The notes: generated from the letters alone by a model not told the origin. Counted from the first letter of the stretch, positions 23,312 to 32,651 are shown. The stretch: DNA of 33,506 nucleotides from Flavobacteriales bacterium (GCA_024643755.1 JAHEMG010000035.1:1-33506); one strand, 5' to 3'. A program made the numbers and translations.

Positions 23312-23911
23312 ATGTTTACGGGTATCATCGAACAGCAGGCGAAAGTGGAGGAGATCATCAAGGATCAATCCAATGTGCATTTCCGTTTATCAGCGCCTTT
23401 TCAAAATGAATTAAAAGTAGATCAAAGTGTAGCCCACAACGGGGTGTGCTTAACGGTTACCAAAATCGAGAATCATGGTTATTGGGTAACGGCGATCGAC
23501 GAGACACTGCAGCGAACAAACCTCAACCACTGGAAAGTGAACGACTTAGTGAATGTTGAGCGATGCATGCCCGCACATGGTAGGTTCGATGGCCATATCG
23601 TACAAGGACATGTAGACTGCATTGGCACCGTAGACGAAATCCACGACTTGGATGGCAGTTGGATGATTTTTATCGCCCATCCCCAAGACGCAGGAATCAC
23701 GGTAAACAAAGGTTCAATTTGCGTCAATGGCATCAGTCTTACCGTGGTTGACAGCTTCCCTGATGCCTTCAGCGTTGCGATTATTCCCTACACTTGGGAA
23801 CATACAAACCTTTCAAAATTGTCTGTTGGCGATGCTGTGAACCTAGAGTTCGACATCCTAGGGAAATACTTGAAAAAATTCTCCGTATCTTTGCAAATAT
23901 CCAAGAAATAG
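23312..23911 (+). CDS. ribE: riboflavin synthase, alpha chain
   Basis: This enzyme dismutates two 6,7-dimethyl-8-ribityllumazine molecules into riboflavin and a pyrimidine. The 199-residue protein has two lumazine-binding repeats. The first opens MFTGIIEQQAKVEEI and contains VAHNGVCLTV, and the second has GHIVQGHVDCIGTV and VNGISLTVVDSF. IIPYTWEHTNL, NLEFDILGKYLKK and the C-terminal helix are typical for trimer formation. No other rib genes are near. It is followed after 13 bases by sdhC, whose promoter lies inside the end of this gene. The flavin product is the precursor of the FAD covalently bound by SdhA, which may be coincidence. Confidence 0.95.
   Translation: MFTGIIEQQAKVEEIIKDQSNVHFRLSAPFQNELKVDQSVAHNGVCLTVTKIENHGYWVTAIDETLQRTNLNHWKVNDLVNVERCMPAHGRFDGHIVQGHVDCIGTVDEIHDLDGSWMIFIAHPQDAGITVNKGSICVNGISLTVVDSFPDAFSVAIIPYTWEHTNLSKLSVGDAVNLEFDILGKYLKKFSVSLQISKK
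23886..23893 (+). promoter_or_regulatory. -7 promoter element TATCTTTG for sdhCAB
   Basis: An exact TAnnTTTG match within the last codons of ribE, 31 bases before the sdhC ATG. It would let the succinate dehydrogenase operon be transcribed separately from ribE. Confidence 0.5.
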
Positions 23912-23924
23912 CAAATAGCATTTT

Positions 23925-24599
23925 ATGAAACTTCTCTCCTTCCTATTTACTTCAAGTATCGGTCGGAAAGTACTTATGGCAGTCACTGGGTTATCCTTAG
24001 TGGCTTTTTTGTTGGTACACGCTGGTATCAACGCCTGTATTTTCTTTAACGACGGTGGCGAAACTTTTAACCATGCAGCAGAATTCATGGCACACAACTG
24101 GTTAATCCGCAGCGCGGAAATTGGTTTGTTCCTTGGACTGTTGTTACACATTGTACAAGGCTTGAGTCTTACTGCCTCTAACAACCAAAAACGCAGCAGC
24201 AAATACGGAGCAAGCGCCGGAAATGCGAACAGCAAATGGTACTCTCGCTCTATGGGCATTTTGGGAAGTTTACTCCTGATTTTCTTGGTGATGCACCTCA
24301 AACATTTCTGGGTGGTTTCTCGCTTTACCGATGCCATTCAAGAAACTGCAGGTTCTACCTTGTTCGATGAAATGGTGGTGGTTTTCGCCGATCCCCTTCC
24401 CGTATTTGTTTACGTGATTGGTTGCATCAGCTTGGCCTACCACTTGTTGCACGGGTTCCAGAGCGCCTTCCAATCGTTGGGCATCAACCACCCTGCCTAC
24501 AGCCCCATCATCAAGAGCATCGGTGCTGGTTTTTCAATCATTGTCCCACTCGTTTTTGCTGCCATGCCCATTGCCATGCACTTGGGTTGGATCAAATAA
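23925..24599 (+). CDS. sdhC: succinate dehydrogenase cytochrome b subunit (b558 type)
   Basis: This is the membrane anchor of complex II, passing electrons from the iron-sulfur subunit to menaquinone. The 224-residue protein has five hydrophobic helices, the arrangement of single-subunit (type B) anchors that bind two hemes and need no sdhD. Candidate heme-ligand histidines lie in membrane helices: FLLVHAGINAC, LLLHIVQGL, LVMHLKHFW and YHLLHGFQSAFQSLGINHP. The start at MKLLSFLFTSSIGRKVLMAVTG is typical of Bacteroidota. It heads the sdhCAB operon. Confidence 0.95.
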   Translation: MKLLSFLFTSSIGRKVLMAVTGLSLVAFLLVHAGINACIFFNDGGETFNHAAEFMAHNWLIRSAEIGLFLGLLLHIVQGLSLTASNNQKRSSKYGASAGNANSKWYSRSMGILGSLLLIFLVMHLKHFWVVSRFTDAIQETAGSTLFDEMVVVFADPLPVFVYVIGCISLAYHLLHGFQSAFQSLGINHPAYSPIIKSIGAGFSIIVPLVFAAMPIAMHLGWIK

Positions 24600-24620
24600 C
24601 TTATCGTTTATCAAATCATT

Positions 24621-26597
24621 ATGACACTCGAATCAAAAATCCCAGCCGGCGATATAGCCACCAAATGGACCCAGTACAAAAGCACTGTGCCATTGGTAAA
24701 CCCCGCCAATAAAAGACAGTTGGAAATCATCGTGGTTGGTACCGGTTTGGCCGGTGCAAGTGCCGCCGCTACCTTGGCAGAAATGGGCTACAAAGTAAAA
24801 GCCTTCTGTTTCCAAGATAGCCCCCGTCGCGCCCACTCTATCGCTGCCCAAGGGGGTATCAATGCAGCCAAAAACTATCAAAACGACGGTGACTCAGTAT
24901 ACCGTTTATTCTACGATACAATCAAAGGAGGTGACTATCGCGCCCGTGAAGCCAACGTGCATCGCTTGGCAGAATGTTCAACTTCTATCATCGACCAATG
25001 TGTGGCCCAAGGTGTGCCCTTTGCCCGCGAATACGGTGGAACCTTGTCTAACCGTTCATTCGGCGGAACACAGGTTCAGCGTACTTTTTATGCGGCAGGA
25101 CAAACTGGCCAGCAGTTGTTGTTGGGTGCCTACAGCGGCTTAGAGCGCCAAGTAGGTTTGGGTAACGTGAAAATGTATGCCCGCCATGAAATGATCGAAG
25201 TCGTGAAAATCGATGGCAAAGCCCGCGGAATCATCGCCCGGAATTTGGTTACTGGTGAATTGGAAAGACATTTCGGTCACGCCGTATTGTTGTGCACCGG
25301 TGGTTACGGAAACGTATTCTACTTGTCTACCAATGCCATGGGCAGTAACGTTACCGCCGCGTGGAAAGCCCACAAAGCAGGTGCTTACTTTGGTAACCCT
25401 TGCTTCACCCAAATCCACCCAACTTGTATCCCCGTATCCGGACACTATCAGTCAAAATTGACGCTGATGAGTGAATCACTCCGTAACGATGGACGTATTT
25501 GGGTACCCAAAAAACAGAACGACGACCGTCACCCCAACGATATTCCAGAAGACGAACGCGATTACTACTTGGAGCGTCGCTACCCCGCCTTCGGAAACTT
25601 GGTGCCCCGCGATATCGCTTCGCGTGCTGCCAAAGAACGTTGTGATGCAGGTTATGGCGTAGGCCAAAGCAAAATGGCTGTGTATTTGGATTTCAAATAC
25701 AACATGATGCAGAAATATGGCAGAACCGAAGCCAGCAAATTGAACATCGCCAACCCCGATGATGAAACCTTAATTCGTTTGGGTAAAGAAGTAATCAAGG
25801 AGAAATATGGCAACTTGTTCGATATGTACAAGCAGATCACCGACGAGGATCCATACGAAGTACCGATGCGCATTTACCCCGCCGTACACTACACCATGGG
25901 TGGTTTGTGGGTTGATTATGACCTGATGACCAACGTCCCCGGTATGTACGCTTTGGGCGAAGCCAACTTCTCTGACCACGGTGCCAACCGCTTAGGTGCA
26001 TCCGCTTTGATGCAAGGTTTGGCCGATGGTTATTTCGTTATTCCTATCACCATTGGTAATTACCTCAGCAAAGAAATTCATACCAAGCCCATCTCTACAG
26101 ACCACGAAGCCTTCGTAGCCGCTGAAAAAGCCGCCAACGATCGCATCCAACAGTTGATGAGCATCCACGGTACCCGCAGCGTAGAAAGCTACCACCGCGA
26201 ATTGGGACTGATCATGTGGAACAAGTGTGGTATGGCCCGTAACGAAAAAGGATTGAAAGAAGCCATCGCTGAAATTCAAGCCCTTCGTGCCGACTTCTAC
26301 AAAAATGTACGCATCCCCGGAAGCATCAATGAATTCAACCCTGAATTGGACAAAGCAGGTCGCGTTGCCGACTTCCTGGAACTCGGTGAGTTGATGTGTA
26401 TCGATGCATTAAACCGCAACGAAAGCTGTGGTGGTCACTTCCGCGAAGAATACCAAACCGAAGAAGGTGAAGCCATGCGCGACGATGAAAATTACATGTA
26501 TGTAGCCGCTTGGGAAAACAAGGGCGATACCTGGGAACTTCACAAAGAAGAGTTGAAATACGAAAACATCAAAATCCAACAACGCAGTTACAAATAA
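24621..26597 (+). CDS. sdhA: succinate dehydrogenase flavoprotein subunit
   Basis: The catalytic subunit oxidises succinate to fumarate with covalently bound FAD. The 658-residue protein has the dinucleotide-binding [37 protein letters not shown] follows, where H72 is the FAD-linking histidine. Substrate-site residues lie in [18 protein letters not shown] and in [19 protein letters not shown], followed by GLYALGE-type [20 protein letters not shown]. The length matches the long Bacteroidota and epsilon-type subunits (about 640-670). It follows sdhC by 21 bases and precedes sdhB by 18 bases. Confidence 0.97.
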   Translation: MTLESKIPAGDIATKWTQYKSTVPLVNPANKRQLEIIVVGTGLAGASAAATLAEMGYKVKAFCFQDSPRRAHSIAAQGGINAAKNYQNDGDSVYRLFYDTIKGGDYRAREANVHRLAECSTSIIDQCVAQGVPFAREYGGTLSNRSFGGTQVQRTFYAAGQTGQQLLLGAYSGLERQVGLGNVKMYARHEMIEVVKIDGKARGIIARNLVTGELERHFGHAVLLCTGGYGNVFYLSTNAMGSNVTAAWKAHKAGAYFGNPCFTQIHPTCIPVSGHYQSKLTLMSESLRNDGRIWVPKKQNDDRHPNDIPEDERDYYLERRYPAFGNLVPRDIASRAAKERCDAGYGVGQSKMAVYLDFKYNMMQKYGRTEASKLNIANPDDETLIRLGKEVIKEKYGNLFDMYKQITDEDPYEVPMRIYPAVHYTMGGLWVDYDLMTNVPGMYALGEANFSDHGANRLGASALMQGLADGYFVIPITIGNYLSKEIHTKPISTDHEAFVAAEKAANDRIQQLMSIHGTRSVESYHRELGLIMWNKCGMARNEKGLKEAIAEIQALRADFYKNVRIPGSINEFNPELDKAGRVADFLELGELMCIDALNRNESCGGHFREEYQTEEGEAMRDDENYMYVAAWENKGDTWELHKEELKYENIKIQQRSYK

Positions 26598-26615
26598 TCC
26601 ACTAACAAACAGATT

Positions 26616-27371
26616 ATGAGCAAGTTAATGAAATTAAATCTGAAAGTATGGCGCCAAAAAAACACCAACAGCGCCGGTAACTTTGAAGAATATAAAGTGG
26701 ATGCTAGTCCCGACATGAGCTTTTTGGAAATGTTCGATGTCTTGAACGAGCAACTCATTGAAACAGGCAAAGAGCCCGTTGCTTTTGACCACGACTGCAG
26801 AGAAGGTATTTGCGGTATGTGCTCAATGGTGATCGATGGCCGTCCGCACGGACCCAAACAAGGGGTTACTACCTGCCAATTGCACATGCGTAGCTTCAAC
26901 GATGGCGACACCATCACGGTTGAACCTTGGAGAGCGGATGGTTTCCCTGTGATCAAGGATTTGACGGTAAACCGCAGTGCATTTGACCGCATTATCGCCG
27001 CTGGTGGATTTATCTCTACCAATGCAGGTAACGCTGTTGATGCAAACTCGGTGTTGATTCCCAAAGATGTAGCAGATGAAGCATTTGAAGCCGCTACCTG
27101 TATCGGTTGTGGTGCCTGCGTAAGTGCATGTAAAAATGCCTCTGCCATGTTGTTCGTTGGAGCCAAAGTAACCCAGTTGTCTAAACTGCCACAAGGTAAA
27201 CCCGAAAGAGAAACCCGTGTGGTTGCTATGGTAAACCAAATGGATGCAGAAGGATTTGGTGCATGTACCAACACCGGTGCTTGTGCTGCTGAATGCCCAA
27301 AACAGATCCCATTGAGCGTAATTGCCAACCTAAACCGCGAGTATATCGGCGCGAAAATGAACGGCAAATAA
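26616..27371 (+). CDS. sdhB: succinate dehydrogenase iron-sulfur subunit
   Basis: The electron-transfer subunit of complex II, 251 residues. The [2Fe-2S] ligands are C61, C66, C69 and C87 (CREGICGMC and TTCQLH). The [4Fe-4S] motif is [11 protein letters not shown] (C162, C165, C168, C172 region), and the [3Fe-4S] cluster uses C217, C223 and C227 with CPKQIPL. All expected ligands are present. The gene ends the sdhCAB operon, 15 bases before a 23-bp palindrome that probably terminates transcription. A 266-codon frame on the opposite strand is a shadow of this gene. Confidence 0.97.
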   Translation: MSKLMKLNLKVWRQKNTNSAGNFEEYKVDASPDMSFLEMFDVLNEQLIETGKEPVAFDHDCREGICGMCSMVIDGRPHGPKQGVTTCQLHMRSFNDGDTITVEPWRADGFPVIKDLTVNRSAFDRIIAAGGFISTNAGNAVDANSVLIPKDVADEAFEAATCIGCGACVSACKNASAMLFVGAKVTQLSKLPQGKPERETRVVAMVNQMDAEGFGACTNTGACAAECPKQIPLSVIANLNREYIGAKMNGK

Positions 27372-27386
27372 GCGCAATCCATTTTC

Positions 27387-27433
27387 AATTAACGCAGAGG
27401 GGGCGGCCAATGGCCGCCCCCTCTGCGTTAATT
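27387..27433. terminator. 47-base near-perfect palindrome, bidirectional terminator after sdhB
   Basis: Arms 27387-27409 and 27411-27433 are exact reverse complements (23 bases) around one base. In practice the loop would open to at least 3 bases. The stem is GC-rich inside and AATT at both ends, with only short T-runs. It lies between sdhB and a convergent outer-membrane protein gene. Confidence 0.8.
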
Positions 27434-27468
27434 ACTTCGGGACAGTCGACCCGACAACCCAATCCAAA

Positions 27469-28296
27469 TTAATCCAAGGGAATGCGCAATCCCAGTTCGC
27501 AACCAATCTGGGGAGACCAATAGGTCTGTACCCCTTTGTTGCTAGGCAAAATGGGCAACATCAACCGTGGTGAAGCAAAAATGTGCATCTTGGGATCCAA
27601 ATTGTACTCCAAACGCATGGCAGCTGTGATGAACGCATTCGCGCTAACAGCAGATGATCTCGTCAACACAACCCCAGTATCCACCGTATTGGCCACATAA
27701 TCCGTCACTGTAAAATCATTGCCTTGGGGCATCGTAAAGCCCACAGTATGAATTTGCAAATTCTGACGCAATAACACAGCAGGCATTACACCCACTTGAT
27801 ACCACATACTGGCCGATTGCATCTGAAACCGAGATCCATCCAATCGCTTTTCTATCGCAAACAAAGCACCCGCATATTTTGATCTAAATTCATAATGCAC
27901 CTCCATCAATCCAGCCGAAACCAAATTCGCATACACCCCAACATCAGGGTGAATCACATACATGAACATATCACCCTCCTTCACCCGGGTAAATCCGGTA
28001 TTCACCAAACTCAAACCCACCACAAAATTGGTATACCCATTGATCTTTTTGGCATATCCCAAATTGAAATTCATCGTTTGCAACGAACGATCCGCCAAAG
28101 AAAATGAATCGCGCAACTGTTCTTCGGTGTAGCCCCCCTTCAAATCAGGTTGATAAGCCGTTATCCAACCCGTAGACCAAGCCGGAGTCACCGATAATGT
28201 CATTACATTGTCCCACTTCTTCTCGCTCACCTGTCCCGAAACCGCGGCAACGCATCCCAATGCGCCCATTGCCAGTAAGTGTTTTATATACTTCAT
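27469..28296 (-). CDS. predicted outer-membrane beta-barrel protein, coupled to the MATE gene
   Basis: A 275-residue protein with a signal peptide (MKYIKHLLAMGALGCVAAVSGQ) and alternating beta-strand sequence ending WSPQIGCELGLRIPLD. I do not recognise a characterised family; it resembles the unnamed porin-like barrels of Bacteroidota. The ATG at 28296 overlaps the MATE stop codon as TGATG, so translation is coupled and co-function with the transporter is possible. An in-frame TTG one codon upstream (28299) is less likely as the start. Confidence 0.75.
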   Translation of the reverse strand: MKYIKHLLAMGALGCVAAVSGQVSEKKWDNVMTLSVTPAWSTGWITAYQPDLKGGYTEEQLRDSFSLADRSLQTMNFNLGYAKKINGYTNFVVGLSLVNTGFTRVKEGDMFMYVIHPDVGVYANLVSAGLMEVHYEFRSKYAGALFAIEKRLDGSRFQMQSASMWYQVGVMPAVLLRQNLQIHTVGFTMPQGNDFTVTDYVANTVDTGVVLTRSSAVSANAFITAAMRLEYNLDPKMHIFASPRLMLPILPSNKGVQTYWSPQIGCELGLRIPLD

Positions 28297-29663
28297 CAAA
28301 CCGTAGATTCTTCTTCAAATGTCAATACCCGTAAGTGGGAATAAAATCGCCATACACCCAAACCCGCAGCCACAAACAAGCCCACTGTAAACCCAATCCA
28401 GATTCCATAAACCTGCAAATTCTGCCAAACACCCAACACGTAACTCAAAGGCAATGAAATGACCCAGTAAGAGAGGATACTCAGACCAGACGACCAATTC
28501 ACATCCTTAATACCGCGCAACATATTCATGGCACCCGCCTGAATGCCATCGGCCAGTTGAAACACCGCCGCCAAAATAAACAAAGGTAAAATTGTGGGCA
28601 TTACATCGTCTTTCACATCATACAACGAAGCAATCGCTTGGTTCCCGAAAACAAAAGCCAATGCATTTATTACCTCAAACACACCAATCACCAGCAACAC
28701 AGCATGCGCTGCATGACGAATCTGTTGCCTGTTTTTCTCTCCATAATAATTCCCTACGATGATGGCCCCCGCCATCGCAATGCCACTCACAACCATGTAT
28801 GTAACCGATGCTACATTCAACGCCACGGCATGTGCAGCCAACTGCTTAGCGCCATACCATCCAACCATCACACCAGAAAGTCCAAAACATGCCCACTCCG
28901 CGAACGTCTGCAAAGCCACAGGAAGTCCAAGCTTCCAAATATGGGGCATCTCCTCCTTGATTTTATCCCAACTTGGCATCTTCGCCGGTACATACTTCCG
29001 CATAAACGCCGAATATCGCACATACCACAAACCCACTAACGCCATCGCTATTCGCGCAACCAAGGTGGCATATCCCGCACCCTCAAGTCCCATCGCCGAA
29101 AAACCCCAATGTCCATAAATGAACATCCAACACAGCAACACGTTCAAACCCAATCCGCCCAAGGTAATCAACATCGCGATTTTCGTATGCCCCAGCCCAT
29201 CGGTAAACTGTCGAGTCACCACATTGATCAACAGCGGCAATATGCTCCAACTCAAAATATTCAACAACCCAGGCGCCAAGCGCGTTACCGACGCATCCTG
29301 CCCTAACCAATGAAAATTGTACACAAATACCTGCAGCACCAAATACTGAAACACAAACAAAATACCTGCTACGGCCAAACCCGCCCTGTAAGTAATAAAC
29401 CCGTCGGCTGCACGCTTCTGACCAACCTTGATACTTACCAAAGTGCTGATCGAAAACAACACACCAAACGTAAGTCCACTCACCATGAAAAACAAGTTAT
29501 TCGCCTGGTTTGCACTCGCCAAGACCTCAGATCCTAGCGGACCTACCATCAATGTATCGGCAACACCCATCAAAATAATCCCCAACTGACCCAAAATGAT
29601 GGGATAGGCCAATTTGAGGGTTTCAGCAATCTGAACTTTGTATACCGAAAAGGGATTTTGCAT
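28296..29663 (-). CDS. MATE-family multidrug/sodium antiporter (NorM-like)
   Basis: A 455-residue inner-membrane protein with about 12 helices in two homologous halves. The N-terminal half has IILGQLGIILMGVADTLMVGPLGSEVLASA, typical of the NorM branch of MATE exporters, with the conserved Asp of VADTLMVG. The second half begins near LPVALQTFAEW, where NorM has a matching segment. MATE pumps export cationic drugs or dyes in exchange for Na+ or H+; the substrate here is unknown. It is followed by an overlapping outer-membrane barrel gene, an unusual neighbour for this family. A consensus -7 element lies 12 bases before its start. Confidence 0.92.
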   Translation of the reverse strand: MQNPFSVYKVQIAETLKLAYPIILGQLGIILMGVADTLMVGPLGSEVLASANQANNLFFMVSGLTFGVLFSISTLVSIKVGQKRAADGFITYRAGLAVAGILFVFQYLVLQVFVYNFHWLGQDASVTRLAPGLLNILSWSILPLLINVVTRQFTDGLGHTKIAMLITLGGLGLNVLLCWMFIYGHWGFSAMGLEGAGYATLVARIAMALVGLWYVRYSAFMRKYVPAKMPSWDKIKEEMPHIWKLGLPVALQTFAEWACFGLSGVMVGWYGAKQLAAHAVALNVASVTYMVVSGIAMAGAIIVGNYYGEKNRQQIRHAAHAVLLVIGVFEVINALAFVFGNQAIASLYDVKDDVMPTILPLFILAAVFQLADGIQAGAMNMLRGIKDVNWSSGLSILSYWVISLPLSYVLGVWQNLQVYGIWIGFTVGLFVAAGLGVWRFYSHLRVLTFEEESTV

Positions 29664-29675
29664 GGGCTAAAAATG

Positions 29676-29683
29676 CAAAAATA
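29676..29683 (-). promoter_or_regulatory. -7 promoter element TATTTTTG for the MATE gene
   Basis: An exact TAnnTTTG match on the complement, 12 bases before the ATG at 29663. TTTTGC recurs three times at 11-base spacing across it (one helical turn), a possible extra contact pattern or a chance effect of T-rich sequence. Confidence 0.5.
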
Positions 29684-29727
29684 GGGCAAAAGGAAAGCAA
29701 AACGACGAGCGGGGCGGGGTTTCGTAT

Positions 29728-29735
29728 TAACTTTG
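29728..29735 (+). promoter_or_regulatory. -7 promoter element TAACTTTG for the RluA-family gene
   Basis: An exact TAnnTTTG match 4 bases before the GTG start at 29740. The message would begin at or next to the start codon. Confidence 0.55.
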
Positions 29736-29739
29736 CGTT

Positions 29740-30414
29740 GTGGTAGACGTATTATGGGAAGACAATCACCTGATGGTGATTAACAAACCTGCCGGATTAG
29801 CGGTACAGGGCGATTTAACGGGCGATATCCATTTGTTGGATTTGGCAGAACGATATATCGCTGAGAAATACAAAAAGCCCGGCAAGGCCTATGTAGGGTT
29901 GGTGCATCGCCTCGATAGACCTGTGAGTGGTGTTGTGATTATGGCCAAAACCTCCAAGGCGTTGACACGCATGAATGAGATATTTCGCGACAAGAAAAAC
30001 ACAAAAATCTACCATGCCATTACAACAAAAGCACTTCCCAACGAAGAAGGCACACTCACCCACCACCTGTTGAAAAACAGCGAAACCAAGCGCGCGCATG
30101 CCTACAATTCGCACAAACCTGGCACCAAGCCCGGCGTTTTACATTACAAATTGCTCAAGAATTTTGCGGGTCGCTCACTCTACGAAATCACCTTAGAAAC
30201 AGGACGCTTCCACCAAATTCGCGCACAGTTGTCAAAAATGGGTTGTCCCATTCTGGGCGATTTAAAATATGGTGCTACCGAGCCGCTACCCGATCGTTCC
30301 ATCGGATTGCACAGCAGAACTTTGATCACACCCCATGTTGTGGCTACCCAACCATCGATCACCGTTACTGCGCCACACCCCAAAGGCACTTGGTGGTGGG
30401 ACTTGTTCAAATAA
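29740..30414 (+). CDS. RluA-family pseudouridine synthase
   Basis: This enzyme converts specific uridines in rRNA or tRNA to pseudouridine. The 224-residue protein starts VLWEDNHLMVINKPAGLAVQ. It has the catalytic motif VHRLDRPVSGVVIMAKT, whose aspartate is the nucleophile, and FHQIRAQLSKMGCPILGDLKYG, the RluA-group C-terminal signature. No S4 RNA-binding domain is present, so it is a short, catalytic-domain-only member similar to RluA/TruC-size proteins. The GTG at 29740 is preferred because upstream sequence has no room beyond the promoter. It points towards the alkyltransferase-like gene with 11 bases between stop codons and no terminator hairpin. Confidence 0.93.
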   Translation: MVDVLWEDNHLMVINKPAGLAVQGDLTGDIHLLDLAERYIAEKYKKPGKAYVGLVHRLDRPVSGVVIMAKTSKALTRMNEIFRDKKNTKIYHAITTKALPNEEGTLTHHLLKNSETKRAHAYNSHKPGTKPGVLHYKLLKNFAGRSLYEITLETGRFHQIRAQLSKMGCPILGDLKYGATEPLPDRSIGLHSRTLITPHVVATQPSITVTAPHPKGTWWWDLFK

Positions 30415-30425
30415 TCTAGGGCGAT

Positions 30426-30761
30426 TTAAAGTCCCAACTCTTTTTCAGGGTCCCAAAACACCGTTGAAAACTGCTGAATTTGATCGTTCAGTATCTCGAT
30501 ACCCTCCGCAGTGAGTTGTCGTTCCATGGCCTCTGGATCCTCAAAATGGGCTTTTCCACTGAGCATCCCCAACCGATTGACAACCCGGTGAGCAGGCACT
30601 GGCGGGTGCACTTGATGCGATACATTCATCGCCCAACCCACCAATCTGCTACTGCGTGCGGCGCCTAAATACTTGGCGATAGCGCCATAGGAGGTCACCC
30701 TGCCATACGGCACCAACCGAACCACTTCGTACACCTTTTCGTAAAAAGAATTGTCATTCAT
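30426..30761 (-). CDS. alkyltransferase-like (MGMT-fold) DNA-binding protein
   Basis: A 111-residue protein with the DNA-binding fold of O6-alkylguanine-DNA alkyltransferases: VRLVPYGRVTSYGAIAKYLG, ARSSRLVGWAMN and VPAHRVVNRLG. In active alkyltransferases the last motif is PCHRV with an acceptor cysteine. Here it is PAHRV (A57), so it cannot accept alkyl groups. It fits the alkyltransferase-like proteins, which bind O6-alkylguanine and flag it for nucleotide excision repair; these most often have PWHRV. The ATG at 30761 is chosen over an in-frame TTG at 30785. It is divergent from the TlpA-like gene, with 57 bases between start codons. Confidence 0.88.
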   Translation of the reverse strand: MNDNSFYEKVYEVVRLVPYGRVTSYGAIAKYLGAARSSRLVGWAMNVSHQVHPPVPAHRVVNRLGMLSGKAHFEDPEAMERQLTAEGIEILNDQIQQFSTVFWDPEKELGL

Positions 30762-30818
30762 CGTCAAACAACAAAATTGGAACAAAATTTGTCTAATTTG
30801 GACTCGATTGCAACATCT

Positions 30819-32651
30819 ATGAAAATGAATTTTACGCGCAACTGGTCGATCATCCGAATTTCTTCCATCGCTTTGTTAATAGCGGCCTTTGCTACCACCC
30901 AACCTTTGCATGCCCAGAAAGCAAAGCGCAAAGTGAAGCACCAAGAAACTACAGCAGGAAAAACGATGGACGAATCCACTTCAAAAACCTCAACCGAACA
31001 AGATAATGTCTCAGAGGTAGTGGAATCTAATAGCCAGGTAACTTGGGTAACTCCCACCGTTGACAATTCAGAAGAAGCACTCAACGCGCAACTGCAAACC
31101 AAGCTCAAATTCATCCCTTATACCCGCACCGCACCGGTAAAACCCAATGTATTTGGCAATTACCCCAACATCAAAAATGCACCCGCTTGGGATGGTCGCG
31201 AACCCGGTAATTATAGCATCCGCTTCAGATTCAAAACCATCACCCCGCCCAAAGCAACACCCAAAATCACCAACATCTATGCCGGTGATACCGTGTACCT
31301 GGCCGACCACAACATCGGTGGGAAATACCTTCGCGATACAGCGGTGATCGACAAAAACGGCGTGGCCAATTTCGTTGGCACGAAGAAATTGCAACGTGGT
31401 ATGTATTTGTTTGTATTCCCCAAAAAGCGCGACTATTTTGAATTCATCATTGATGACGATTTAGATTTTCAAATTGATTTCGATACAGCTTGGAGCACCC
31501 GCGACTACTACAAAAACATGTCGGTTACCGGATCAGTAGAAAATGCGGCCTTTCTGGAATATCAAAAAGGAAAAGTGGCCGTCATTGAAAAGTTGATGGC
31601 CATAGACCAGATTATCGAGGCAGATTCTATGGCACCCCAAAACACCAAAGATTCGCTCAACGCCATTCGCGATCGTTACCTGAACGAAAAAGGCAACTAC
31701 GACTCTGCCTACATCCTCAAATACCCCGGCCACTTGTTGTCGAAATTCTTGGTAGCCATGATCAATGTGCCCTACCCAGAAGTGTTCCCCACCCTGCCCG
31801 ATGGCACCAAAGACAGCACCTTCCCCTTGCGCTGGTATAAAAATCATTACCTCGACCACATGGACTTTGGCGATGACGGATTGCTACGCATGCCGGTGAA
31901 CATCGTAAAACAACGCCTGGATTTTTATTTCGACAAAATCATTGTCCCCGATGCCGATACTTGCATGAATGTAGCCGAGAAACTCCTCGACCAATGCAAG
32001 AACACCATCGAAATGGAGAAATACCTCATTTGGTACCTCACCAATCGCTTCGAAAGCTCAAACATTATGGGACTCGACCGCGCATTTGTGAGAATGGCCA
32101 TGAGCACCTACTGCCAAGGCAAAAGTTGGTGGGTAGACAGCACCACCATTACAAAAATGTGTGAAAATGCCTTCCGTAGAGCCCATACCCTTATCGGCGA
32201 AACCGCCCCTGAATTAGAACTCAAAGACATCAAAGGCAACTGGGTAAATACCCAAAAAATTCGTGGCCCTTATGTGGTCATGATCTTCTGGGATCCAACC
32301 TGTGGACATTGTAAAGAAGTGATGCCCAAGTTGGCAAAAATCTACGAAGCCAACAAAGACAAAGGTTGGAAAGTCATCGCCCTGTCTAGCGGCGACAAAA
32401 AGAAGGAGTGGGAAGAATATTACAACTCACACCCCGAAACACAAGCGTTTACCCATTTGATTCGCGGTGAGGTACAAAGCCAGAAATACGCCGACGCACT
32501 CTACAGCTACTACGTGGTTGCCTCTCCCACTATCTATGTTTTAGACGCCGATCGCAAAATTGTGGCGAATCGCATCGATGTAGACAAAATGGTGGAGTTT
32601 TTGAAGCACCTCGACGAGGAACGCGCGCAAAAGTCCGCAGAAAAGAAGTAA
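30819..32651 (+). CDS. TlpA/DUF4369-type thioredoxin-like protein
   Basis: A 610-residue exported protein. A signal sequence ends at about residue 33 (PLHAQ), followed by a charged linker. A DUF4369-like beta domain at about 140-230 (GDTVYLADHNIGGKYL, then YLFVFPKKRDYFEFIID) leads to a helical middle region. A C-terminal AhpC/TlpA thioredoxin domain has FWDPTCGHCKEVMP (C495, C498), with cis-proline in VASPTIYVLDADRK. Proteins of this layout are numerous in Bacteroidota and are thought to reduce or shuffle disulfides in the periplasm. There is no lipobox, so it is likely periplasmic rather than a lipoprotein. The frame extends to a TTG at 30777, but the ATG at 30819 starts the signal peptide correctly. 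The gene has an imperfect -7 (CTAATTTG, 30793-30800). Confidence 0.87.
   Translation: MKMNFTRNWSIIRISSIALLIAAFATTQPLHAQKAKRKVKHQETTAGKTMDESTSKTSTEQDNVSEVVESNSQVTWVTPTVDNSEEALNAQLQTKLKFIPYTRTAPVKPNVFGNYPNIKNAPAWDGREPGNYSIRFRFKTITPPKATPKITNIYAGDTVYLADHNIGGKYLRDTAVIDKNGVANFVGTKKLQRGMYLFVFPKKRDYFEFIIDDDLDFQIDFDTAWSTRDYYKNMSVTGSVENAAFLEYQKGKVAVIEKLMAIDQIIEADSMAPQNTKDSLNAIRDRYLNEKGNYDSAYILKYPGHLLSKFLVAMINVPYPEVFPTLPDGTKDSTFPLRWYKNHYLDHMDFGDDGLLRMPVNIVKQRLDFYFDKIIVPDADTCMNVAEKLLDQCKNTIEMEKYLIWYLTNRFESSNIMGLDRAFVRMAMSTYCQGKSWWVDSTTITKMCENAFRRAHTLIGETAPELELKDIKGNWVNTQKIRGPYVVMIFWDPTCGHCKEVMPKLAKIYEANKDKGWKVIALSSGDKKKEWEEYYNSHPETQAFTHLIRGEVQSQKYADALYSYYVVASPTIYVLDADRKIVANRIDVDKMVEFLKHLDEERAQKSAEKK

Noticed and set aside
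26588-27388. Open frame of 266 codons on the complement across sdhB
   Set aside because: SdhB on the plus strand has every iron-sulfur ligand and fits the operon; the antisense frame has no recognisable domain and is explained by sdhB codon bias.
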